From: Actinomycetes bacterium
Lineage (GTDB): Bacteria > Actinomycetota > Actinomycetes > Propionibacteriales > Propionibacteriaceae
Assembly: GCA_023437345.1 (NCBI GenBank)
Contig: JAEZGC010000187.1
Location: 1 to 5,934 of the forward strand
Reading direction: 5' to 3'
DNA: 5,934 bases
Made by a program: the position numbers and the translations under genes. Below the pieces are notes generated by a model. That model did not search any database, was not told where the DNA came from, and saw only the letters and a program-made list of their open reading frames with translations. Below, in pieces: positions 1 to 5,168 of the stretch; within the stretch, counting starts at the first letter, position 1, and every line of letters starts with the position of its first letter.

Positions 1-2
1 CC

Positions 3-677
3 TCGGGCGGGGGGGCGGGGGGGGGGGGCGCGGCCCAGCAGGAGCTCGAACGGGTCGGGGTTCCTGTCGAGCCCCGGTTGCAGTGGCCCACCGGTCTCGA
101 CCGGCTCGGCGTGACCAGCGACGGCGCCGCCGTGCGCGGACGGATCCCACCCGAGGAGCAGTCCGAGCCGGGCCGGGTGGTGGCCCGGCTGTCCGACCTC
201 GGCTGGGGCAATGACCTGCGCGCCCTGTTCGCCGCCGACACCGACGGTAATCCTGTCGACGGGGCCGTCCCGGCGCCGCTGGTCGCCGCCTGCCTGCAGG
301 TGCTGCGCGAGTGGCCCTGGCAGGAGCGTCCGGTGGCGGTGGCGTGGCTGCCGAGCCTCACCCGGCCGACCCTCGTGGAGCCGCTGGCCGGCGGCATCGC
401 CACCGCCGGACGCCTCCGTCTGCTGGGCCCGCTCGCGCTAGCCCCCGATGCCCGGCCGCTCAGCCGGGCGGTGAACTCGGCGTATCGGGTGCGCGACCTG
501 TGGACGCGGTTCGCCGTCCCGCCTGAGCTGGAGCGGGAGCTGGCCGGCCTGGACGGCCCGCTGCTGCTGGTCGACGACCTGGTCGACTCGCGCTGGACGA
601 TGACCGTCGCCGCGAGGGCGCTGCGGCGCGCGGGCGCGCCGGCCGTTCTGCCGTTCGCGCTCGCAGCCGTGGGCTGA
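3..677 (+). CDS. recQ: RecQ-like ATP-dependent DNA helicase, C-terminal part (5' end outside window)
   Basis: This is the C-terminal 224 codons of a RecQ-family helicase of the actinobacterial kind, which unwinds DNA with ATP in the cytoplasm during repair. The reading frame is open from base 3 through the window edge, so the TTG at 78 is only an internal leucine. The helicase motifs, RecQ zinc-binding and winged-helix parts must lie upstream. A Gly/Ala linker (bases 3-35) leads into the family-typical stretch VEPRLQWPTG, then GRIPPEEQSEPGR and LSDLGWGNDLR. The final part is a type I phosphoribosyltransferase-like domain: LLLVDDLVDSRWTMT (bases 561-602) corresponds to the PRPP-binding loop, followed by AARALRRAGAPAVLPFALA at the C-terminus. 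The loop reads DSRWT where an active enzyme has TGxT, so catalysis is doubtful and the domain may be structural. The assignment rests on my recognition of this C-terminal signature; a stand-alone PRTase-like protein is less likely because the frame continues upstream. Confidence 0.85.
   Translation, partial: SGGGAGGGGAAQQELERVGVPVEPRLQWPTGLDRLGVTSDGAAVRGRIPPEEQSEPGRVVARLSDLGWGNDLRALFAADTDGNPVDGAVPAPLVAACLQVLREWPWQERPVAVAWLPSLTRPTLVEPLAGGIATAGRLRLLGPLALAPDARPLSRAVNSAYRVRDLWTRFAVPPELERELAGLDGPLLLVDDLVDSRWTMTVAARALRRAGAPAVLPFALAAVG
9..28 (+). repeat. Homopolymeric G tract (G7-C-G12) inside the helicase coding region
   Basis: Seven G residues (9-15), one C, then twelve G residues (17-28) lie within the open frame and encode a glycine/alanine linker ahead of the PRTase-like domain. 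Such a run is prone to slippage in replication and to length errors in sequencing, so the frame upstream of base 28 is less certain than the frame downstream. Confidence 0.8.
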
Positions 678-718
678 CCGACTACGTATTCTTCGGGGGG
701 TCGGCGACCCACCGCGGC

Positions 719-736
719 GTCCCTCTTCCGGGGGAC
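719..736 (+). terminator. Possible helicase-gene terminator hairpin
   Basis: GTCCCTC (719-725) pairs with GGGGGAC (730-736) through one G-T pair, around a TTCC loop, 42 bases after the helicase stop codon. The bases after the stem are not a clear T-run (the nearest T-rich bases are 742-744), so intrinsic termination is uncertain. A weaker stem, GGGTC/GACCC, lies just upstream at 698-710. Confidence 0.3.
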
Positions 737-830
737 ACGGATTTCCACTAATCTCGTCTCAGCCCGTTGACCACCCCATGGCCGCGCTACTGCCCGTGGG
801 CGGTGGCCGCGGCGGGCTTACGGCCCCGAG

Positions 831-853
831 CCGGCGAAGGGGGGTTTCGCCGG
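831..853 (+). repeat. Perfect 8-bp inverted repeat with G-rich loop
   Basis: CCGGCGAA (831-838) is perfectly complementary to TTCGCCGG (846-853), separated by a 7-base loop of six G and one T. It lies about 80 bases upstream of the P450 start codon. It could be a leader hairpin or a protein-binding site. Its position before a gene and the lack of a T-tract after it argue against a terminator. Confidence 0.55.
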
Positions 854-906
854 GTGAGGGGCCGTTTCCCCGTCTGGTGGCCGCCCGGTCCGCCGTGGCA
901 TCGTGG

Positions 907-931
907 GGAACCTCCCTAGCCAGAGGATTCC
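907..931 (+). promoter_or_regulatory. Hairpin covering the P450 ribosome binding site
   Basis: GGAACCTC (907-914) pairs with GAGGATTCC (923-931) over eight base pairs, with a single bulged A at 927 and an 8-base loop (915-922). The right arm contains most of the Shine-Dalgarno sequence AGAGGA (922-927), which sits 5 bases before the ATG at 933. If the stem forms in the mRNA it would hide the ribosome binding site. The pairing and the SD are read directly; a regulatory role is inference. Confidence 0.45.
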
Positions 932-932
932 G

Positions 933-2054
933 ATGCCGACTACCGACCCGCGGGTGGTCTACGACCGGATGCGCGACGAGGCGCTGCACCGTGACGCGAG
1001 CGGCCGACCGGTCCTGTGCCGGCACGCCGACGTGGTGGCGGCGGCCACCGACCCGCACACCTACTCCAGCGCGGTGTCCCGGTTCCTGCAGGTCCCAAAC
1101 GGGCTGGACGGCGACGCGCACCGCGCCGCGCGCGCCCTGCTCGACCCGTTCTTCGGCCCCGACCGGATGGCCGAGTTCCAACCGCGGCTGGCCCAGGTGG
1201 CCGCCGACGCGGTGGCTGAGGTGCCGCTGGACGAGCCGGTGGACGCGGTCGGAGGGCTGGGTGCCCGATTCGCGGTCCGCGCCCAGTCGGTGTGGTTGGG
1301 CTGGCCGACCTCGATCGAGCCGCAGTTGCTGGGCTGGATGGCTGACAACCACGCCGCGACCCGCTCTGGGGACTTGTCACGAACGGCGGCGGTCGCCGAA
1401 CAGTTCAATGCGATCATCCGCTCGCTGCTGGCGTCGCGCCGCGGCCCGGACGCCCCCGACGACCTGACCACCGAGCTGGTGCGGCTGCGGGACGCCGACG
1501 GCGCGCCGCTGGGCGAGGACGTGCTGGTCTCGGTCCTGCGCAACTGGACCGGCGGCGACCTTGGCTCGCTGGCGTTGTGCACCGGCGTGGTCGCTCGCTG
1601 GCTGAGCGTCAACCCCAGGAACCAGCCGCTGCTGCGCCATGCCCCCGACGCCGACCTGGACGCCGCTATAGACGAGATGCTGCGGATCGACGACCCGTTC
1701 GTCTTCAACCGCCGGATCACCACCACCGCCACCAGTGTCGGCGGCCAGCCGCTCGCGGCCGGTGAGCGCGTGGTGCTGAACTGGACCGCCGCCAACCGCG
1801 ACCCGGAGGTGTTCCCCGAGCCGGACCGGTTCGATCCCCAGTCGAACGCCGCCAACAACCTGGTGTACGGCATCGGCCCGCATGTCTGCCCGGGCCGTCC
1901 GCTGGCCACCCTCGAGTTGCGGCTGCTGACCCGCGCCCTGCTGGGACGGGGCCGTCTCGAGCCGGGTCCGACCCCGCCCGAGCGGGAACGCCCACCGCTG
2001 GGCGGGTTCCGCCACGTGCCGGTGATCCTGCGTCCCCTCCACGGGATCCACTGA
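933..2054 (+). CDS. Cytochrome P450, atypical I-helix
   Basis: This is a haem-thiolate monooxygenase-type protein of 373 residues, soluble, with no membrane anchor, somewhat shorter at the N-terminus than the usual bacterial P450 of about 400. The haem-ligand loop is YGIGPHVCPG (residues 312-321), with Cys319 as the iron ligand and Tyr where most P450s have Phe. The ExxR motif is EMLR (248-251), and the PERF-like segment reads PEPDRFDP. GDAHRAAR near the N-terminal third matches the C-helix that contacts haem propionates. The I-helix reads NWTGGDLGS (Gly207-Gly208-Asp209-Leu210): the acidic residue is kept, but the usual Thr after it is Leu. The ATG at 933 is preferred over the in-frame GTG at 903 because AGAGGA stands 5 bases before it, whereas the GTG has no ribosome binding site. 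It is the first gene of a likely three-gene operon. A ferredoxin and reductase would be needed for ordinary P450 chemistry, and none is encoded nearby. The substrate is unknown. Confidence 0.92.
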   Translation: MPTTDPRVVYDRMRDEALHRDASGRPVLCRHADVVAAATDPHTYSSAVSRFLQVPNGLDGDAHRAARALLDPFFGPDRMAEFQPRLAQVAADAVAEVPLDEPVDAVGGLGARFAVRAQSVWLGWPTSIEPQLLGWMADNHAATRSGDLSRTAAVAEQFNAIIRSLLASRRGPDAPDDLTTELVRLRDADGAPLGEDVLVSVLRNWTGGDLGSLALCTGVVARWLSVNPRNQPLLRHAPDADLDAAIDEMLRIDDPFVFNRRITTTATSVGGQPLAAGERVVLNWTAANRDPEVFPEPDRFDPQSNAANNLVYGIGPHVCPGRPLATLELRLLTRALLGRGRLEPGPTPPERERPPLGGFRHVPVILRPLHGIH

Positions 2055-2056
2055 TC

Positions 2057-2626
2057 GTGTTGTCCGTCCGGCCCGCCAGCGTGTTCGAGGACGTCGCCGC
2101 CCTGGTCGGCCCGCGCCGCCCCGACGCCAGCGTCTGCTGGTGCCTCAGCTATCGGCTCGCCTCGAAGGAGCAGCTTGCCCTGACCGGTCCGGCCCGCGGC
2201 GAGCGCGTCCGTCAGCTGTGCGCAGAGGATCCTCCGCCGGGGGTGATCGCCTACGACGACGAGGAGCCGGTCGGCTGGGCGGGCGTCCACCCGCGCGCCG
2301 ACACCAGCTTCGCCCGCAACCGCAAGATCCCCCACGTCGACGAGCTGGACGTGTGGTCGGTGTGGTGCATCAGGGTGCGGCCGGGCCACCGCGGCAAGGG
2401 GATCTCGCACGTCCTGCTGGCGGGGGCTGTCGAGTTCGCCCTGGCCAACGGCGCCCCCGCCATCGAGGGGTACCCGGTCGACAACCGCGGCGCGAAGGTC
2501 GACCTCACCATGGCCTACGTCGGTACCCGCGCGCTGTTCGAACGGGCCGGGTTCAGCTGGGCCGCCGACACCACCTCGGTGATCAACGGCTTCCCGCGGG
2601 TGCTGATGCGCCGCGACCTGCGCTGA
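2057..2626 (+). CDS. GNAT family N-acetyltransferase
   Basis: This 189-residue cytoplasmic protein is predicted to move an acetyl group from acetyl-CoA to an amine of unknown identity. The GNAT core is visible: the strand GVIAYDDEEPVGWAGVHPR (62-80), then VWSVWCIRVRPGHRGKGIS (99-117), in which R112-G-K-G115-I-S117 is the pyrophosphate-binding R/Q-x-x-G-x-G/A motif with Ser in the last place. The helix HVLLAGAVEFALANGA follows, then EGYPVD (137-142) and the late ALFERAGF (159-166). The N-terminal CWC (27-29) and the VWSVWC segment recall a group of actinobacterial GNATs with a CWCMWW-like start; they could bind substrate or metal, but no role is shown. The GTG start lies 2 bases after the P450 stop, and only a weak GGGA lies upstream, so translation is probably coupled to the P450. 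TTG at 2060 is an alternative start. Confidence 0.88.
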   Translation: MLSVRPASVFEDVAALVGPRRPDASVCWCLSYRLASKEQLALTGPARGERVRQLCAEDPPPGVIAYDDEEPVGWAGVHPRADTSFARNRKIPHVDELDVWSVWCIRVRPGHRGKGISHVLLAGAVEFALANGAPAIEGYPVDNRGAKVDLTMAYVGTRALFERAGFSWAADTTSVINGFPRVLMRRDLR

Positions 2627-2642
2627 CTGCTAGCTTCGCTCC

Positions 2643-2649
2643 AGGAGGT
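2643..2649 (+). promoter_or_regulatory. Strong ribosome binding site of the oxidoreductase gene
   Basis: AGGAGGT, a near-complete Shine-Dalgarno sequence, lies 5 bases before the ATG at 2655. It is much stronger than the sites of the two genes upstream, so the third gene may be translated independently and more efficiently than the P450 and GNAT. Confidence 0.85.
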
Positions 2650-2654
2650 ATCCC

Positions 2655-3659
2655 ATGACGCACCCACTTCGAATCGGCATCCTCGGCGCGGCGCGGATCG
2701 CGGAACGGGCGATCGTCCAGCCGGCCCGCACCCTCGGCCACGAGATCGTCGCTGTCGCCGCGCGGGATCTCGGACGGGCCGAGGCTTACGCCGCCGGGCA
2801 CGGCATCCCCGCGGCGTACGGCAGCTACGAGGAGTTGCTGGCGGATCCGACGGTGGAGGTCGTCTACAACCCCAGCCCCAACAGCGACCATGTCCGCTGG
2901 ACGCTGGCAGCGCTCCGCGCCGGCAAGCACGTCCTGTCGGAGAAGCCGTTCGCCTCCAACGCCGAGGAGGCCCGGCTGGTCTCGGCCGAGCCGAACCCCG
3001 CCGGCCTGGTCGTCTTCGAGGGCTTCCACCACCACTATCACCCGACCTATCAGCGGATGCTCGAGCTTGTCGGCGCCGGCGAGATCGGGGACATCAGCCG
3101 CGTCGAGGTGCACATGAAGTTCCACTGCACAGACCTGGACGACATCCGGTGGTCGTGGCGGCTGTCCGGCGGCTCGCTGATGGATCTGGGCTGCTACAAC
3201 CTGCACGTCGCCAAGGACATCGCGCAGGTGCTCAACGGGCAGCTCCAACTGGTGTCGGCGAGCGCGACCACCCACCCGGGCGCCGATCCGCGGGTGGACG
3301 CCACCGCCACCGTGGTCGGGCGCCTGCCGGGCGGCGGCGAGGCGGTGCTGGAATCGAGCCTTGAGGGCCCGTCCGACACCTCGATCCTGGTCACCGGGAC
3401 GCGCGGCACGATCCGGCAGCCGAACTTCATCAACCTCGCCGCCGACGACAGCCTGGAGATCACTGTCGACGGCGAGACCACCGTCGAGCATCACGGCACC
3501 CGGTCGACCTACACCCACCAGCTGGCTGCGTTCGCCGCGGCGGTGCGGGAGGGCGTCCCGTTCCCGACCGATCTGGCCAACGCGGAACTGATCATGGAAC
3601 TGATCGACGAGTCGTACCGGCTCGCCGGCTTCCCGCTGCGCGGCCAGACCACCACCTGA
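2655..3659 (+). CDS. Gfo/Idh/MocA family NAD(P)-dependent oxidoreductase
   Basis: This 334-residue cytoplasmic dehydrogenase is of the usual length for the family, whose members oxidise or reduce hydroxyl/keto groups on sugars, inositols or dihydrodiols. The N-terminal Rossmann fold starts with RIGILGAARIAE (residues 6-17), with the dinucleotide glycines at 8 and 11. YNPSPNSDH (71-79) stands where many relatives have a xATPNxxH motif, and SEKPF (95-99) carries the family Lys97. The C-terminal domain has EGFHHHYHP (122-130) and GGSLMDLGCYNLH (172-184), in which Asp177, Gly179, Tyr181 and His184 match the G-G-x-x-D-x-G-x-Y-x-x-H active-site pattern. The EGFHxxYHP segment is most like the dihydrodiol dehydrogenase-like branch. 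The start is fixed by AGGAGGT 5 bases upstream. It lies 28 bases after the GNAT stop and is probably co-transcribed. The substrate is not predictable from sequence. Confidence 0.92.
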   Translation: MTHPLRIGILGAARIAERAIVQPARTLGHEIVAVAARDLGRAEAYAAGHGIPAAYGSYEELLADPTVEVVYNPSPNSDHVRWTLAALRAGKHVLSEKPFASNAEEARLVSAEPNPAGLVVFEGFHHHYHPTYQRMLELVGAGEIGDISRVEVHMKFHCTDLDDIRWSWRLSGGSLMDLGCYNLHVAKDIAQVLNGQLQLVSASATTHPGADPRVDATATVVGRLPGGGEAVLESSLEGPSDTSILVTGTRGTIRQPNFINLAADDSLEITVDGETTVEHHGTRSTYTHQLAAFAAAVREGVPFPTDLANAELIMELIDESYRLAGFPLRGQTTT

Positions 3660-3693
3660 CGCCCCGGCTGCCGCCCTACCCGACGCGGTGGTC
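3647..3693. terminator. Possible terminator structure at the convergent gene ends
   Basis: GACCACC (3647-3653) is perfectly complementary to GGTGGTC (3687-3693), around a 33-base interval that holds the stop codon of the oxidoreductase gene. The gdhA stop (3696-3698, minus strand) lies just outside. The large loop and absence of a T-run on either side make this a weak candidate for a shared terminator. Confidence 0.25.
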
Positions 3694-3695
3694 GC

Positions 3696-5087
3696 TCAGA
3701 TGACGCCCTGGGCGATCATCGCGTCGGCCACCTTCACGAAGGCTGCACAGTTGGCCCCGACGACGTAGTTGCCCGGGTGCCCGTACCGTTCGGACGCCGC
3801 GTAGGCCGCGTCGTGCATGGAGTGCATGATCTGGTGCAGCTTGGCCTCGGAGTCCTCGAAGGTCCAGCGCTGCCGGGAGGCGTTCTGGCTCATCTCGAGC
3901 GCCGAGGTGGCCACGCCGCCGGCGTTGGCCGCCTTGCCGGGCGCGAAGAGAACGCCGGCGTCCTGGAAGACGTCGACAGCGGCGGGAAGCGACGGCATGT
4001 TGGCGCCCTCGGCGACGGCGATCACGCCGTTGCGCACCAGCGTCTCGGCGTCTGCGGCGTCCACTTCGTTCTGCGTCGCGCACGGCAGCGCGATCTCTCC
4101 GGGGACCTCCCACACCCGGCGTCCCGGGACGAACCGGGCGCTCGGACGGCGGGCGGCGTACTCGGCGATCCGGACCCGCTCCACCTCCTTGACCTGCTTG
4201 AGCAGTTCCACGTCGATGCCCGCCTCATCGACCACGTAGCCCGAGGAGTCGGACGCGGTCACCGGCAGTCCGCCGAGCTGGGCGGCCTTCTCGATGGCGT
4301 AGATGGCGACGTTGCCGGAGCCGGAGACCAGCACCCGGCGGCCCTCGACCGACAGGCCGCGGACGGCCAGCATGTCCTGCACGAAGTAGACGGTGCCGTA
4401 GCCGGTGGCCTCTGTGCGCACCTCGGCGCCACCCCAGCCGGTCCCCTTGCCGGTGAACATGCCCGACTCGTGGCGGTTGGTGATCTTGCGGTACTGGCCG
4501 AACAGGTAGCCGACCTCGCGTCCGCCGACGCCGATGTCGCCGGCCGGCACGTCGGTGTGCTCGCCGAGGTGGCGGTACAGCTCGTTCATGAACGACTGGC
4601 AGAAGCGCATGATCTCGGCGTCGCTGCGGCCGTGCGGGTCGAAGTCGGAGCCGCCCTTGCCGCCGCCGATGCCCTGCGAGGTCAGCGCGTTCTTGAACAC
4701 CTGCTCGAAGCCGAGGAACTTGATGATCGACGAGTTGACGGTCGGGTGGAAGCGCAGGCCGCCCTTGTAGGGGCCAAGCACCGAGGAGAACTGCACCCGG
4801 TAGCCGCGCTGGACGTGGACCCGGCCCTGGTCATCGACCCACGGCACCCGGAAGATGATCTGCCGCTCCGGCTCGACAAGGCGCTCAAGGATGCCGTCCT
4901 CCAGGTAGCCGGGTTCCTCTGACAGCACCGGCTCGATGGAGGTGAGCACTTCGTGGACCGCCTGGTGGAACTCGATGTCGCCGGGGTTGCGGCGCAACAC
5001 GGCGTCGTAGGCAGGTCGAACGGCCGCGGACAATTCCTGGGTCGCAGACGGGTTCGGGGCTGTACCAACCGACACGTGCTGTCTCAC
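3696..5087 (-). CDS. gdhA: NADP-specific glutamate dehydrogenase
   Basis: This enzyme makes L-glutamate from 2-oxoglutarate, ammonium and NADPH in the cytoplasm (EC 1.4.1.4), the low-affinity route of ammonium assimilation. The 463 residues match the usual length of about 450 for the hexameric bacterial form. The substrate-binding segment GPYKGGLRFHPTVN (105-118) includes Lys108, and QGIGGGKGGSDFDP (138-151) carries the catalytic Lys144. The conserved KFLGFEQVFKNALT lies between them. The coenzyme domain begins VLVSGSGNVAIYAIEKA (252-268), and ASDSSG (278-283) after the second strand is the NADP-type pattern. PAGDIGVGGREVGY and ATGYGTVYF are also family-typical. The start is uncertain: GTG at 5087 has AGAGA almost touching it, while GTG at 5075 has GAGAG 11 bases upstream and would give 459 residues. 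It is on the minus strand, convergent with the P450 cassette and separated from the Ig-repeat gene by 81 bases with a terminator-like hairpin, so it probably has its own promoter. Confidence 0.96.
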   Translation of the reverse strand: MRQHVSVGTAPNPSATQELSAAVRPAYDAVLRRNPGDIEFHQAVHEVLTSIEPVLSEEPGYLEDGILERLVEPERQIIFRVPWVDDQGRVHVQRGYRVQFSSVLGPYKGGLRFHPTVNSSIIKFLGFEQVFKNALTSQGIGGGKGGSDFDPHGRSDAEIMRFCQSFMNELYRHLGEHTDVPAGDIGVGGREVGYLFGQYRKITNRHESGMFTGKGTGWGGAEVRTEATGYGTVYFVQDMLAVRGLSVEGRRVLVSGSGNVAIYAIEKAAQLGGLPVTASDSSGYVVDEAGIDVELLKQVKEVERVRIAEYAARRPSARFVPGRRVWEVPGEIALPCATQNEVDAADAETLVRNGVIAVAEGANMPSLPAAVDVFQDAGVLFAPGKAANAGGVATSALEMSQNASRQRWTFEDSEAKLHQIMHSMHDAAYAASERYGHPGNYVVGANCAAFVKVADAMIAQGVI

Positions 5088-5100
5088 TCTCTAATCACAC

Positions 5101-5116
5101 CGTCCCAAAACGGACG
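5101..5116 (-). promoter_or_regulatory. Short inverted repeat just upstream of gdhA
   Basis: CGTCC (5101-5105) and GGACG (5112-5116) are perfectly complementary around the 6-base CAAAAC, 14 bases before the first gdhA start codon. An overlapping alternative pairing is CCGT/ACGG. It may be an operator or a leader hairpin. No convincing -10/-35 pair was found in the 81-base gap. Confidence 0.3.
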
Positions 5117-5143
5117 CCACGAGTCTTGCACAGCCGGGGAAAC

Positions 5144-5156
5144 TTCGGGCACCGAA
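5144..5156 (-). terminator. Candidate terminator of the Ig-repeat gene
   Basis: Read on the minus strand, TTCGG-TGC-CCGAA forms a perfect 5-bp stem followed by GTTTCC, starting 12 bases after the stop codon of the Ig-repeat gene. Outer GGA/TCC pairing can lengthen it with an internal loop. The T-run is only three bases, so termination strength is doubtful, but the position is right for separating this gene from gdhA. Confidence 0.45.
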
Positions 5157-5168
5157 CTCCAGATGCGG

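Larger units (their letters stand above)
678..932. other. Intergenic region between helicase and P450 genes, rich in inverted repeats
   Basis: This 255-base stretch has no convincing gene. An open frame starting with ATG at 778 runs out of phase into the P450 gene and has the Arg/Pro/Gly-rich composition of a high-GC shadow. The region should carry the helicase terminator and the P450 promoter. TAATCT at 749-754 fits the actinobacterial -10 pattern TAnnnT, but no good -35 lies at the right distance. TTGACC at 767-772 resembles a -35 but lacks a matching -10. Inverted repeats occur at 719-736, 814-826 (GGGC/GCCC), 831-853, 858-871 (GGGG/CCCC) and 907-931. GGTGGCCGC occurs twice, at 802 and 876. 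No known riboswitch class was recognised. Confidence 0.6.

Noticed and set aside
901..920. GGGGAACC near the P450 start as a piece of a c-di-AMP (ydaO-type) riboswitch
   Set aside because: Only this short block resembles the consensus; the other conserved segments and the expected order are absent, and the block is explained by the local hairpin.
903..932. Upstream GTG start for the P450
   Set aside because: No Shine-Dalgarno sequence precedes it, while AGAGGA lies 5 bases before the in-frame ATG at 933. The ten extra residues look unlike a P450 N-terminus.
778..1467. Open frame of 229 codons on the plus strand starting with ATG in the intergenic region
   Set aside because: It overlaps the P450 gene out of frame, its product is Arg/Pro/Trp-rich with no recognisable domain, and it has no ribosome binding site. 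This is a high-GC shadow frame.
1061..2410. Long minus-strand open frame opposite the P450 and GNAT genes
   Set aside because: The plus-strand frames encode clear family motifs; the antisense product is low-complexity and follows from GC-rich codon use.
2631..2636. TAGCTT as a possible -10 element for the oxidoreductase gene
   Set aside because: No matching -35, and a start of transcription from it would fall on or near the ribosome binding site, which must be in the mRNA.
2583..3518. Minus-strand open frame opposite the oxidoreductase gene
   Set aside because: No domain is recognisable, and it lies opposite a gene with a complete Gfo/Idh/MocA motif set.
3777..4922. Plus-strand open frame of 381 codons opposite gdhA
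   Set aside because: It mirrors gdhA codons (Val/Leu/Gly/Ala-rich, no motifs) and has no supporting ribosome binding site; gdhA is unmistakable.
5128..5154. Possible GlnR-type nitrogen-regulator box upstream of gdhA
   Set aside because: Only one GAAAC half (5139-5143) is present. The flanking positions do not fit the GTnAC halves at the required 6-base spacing.
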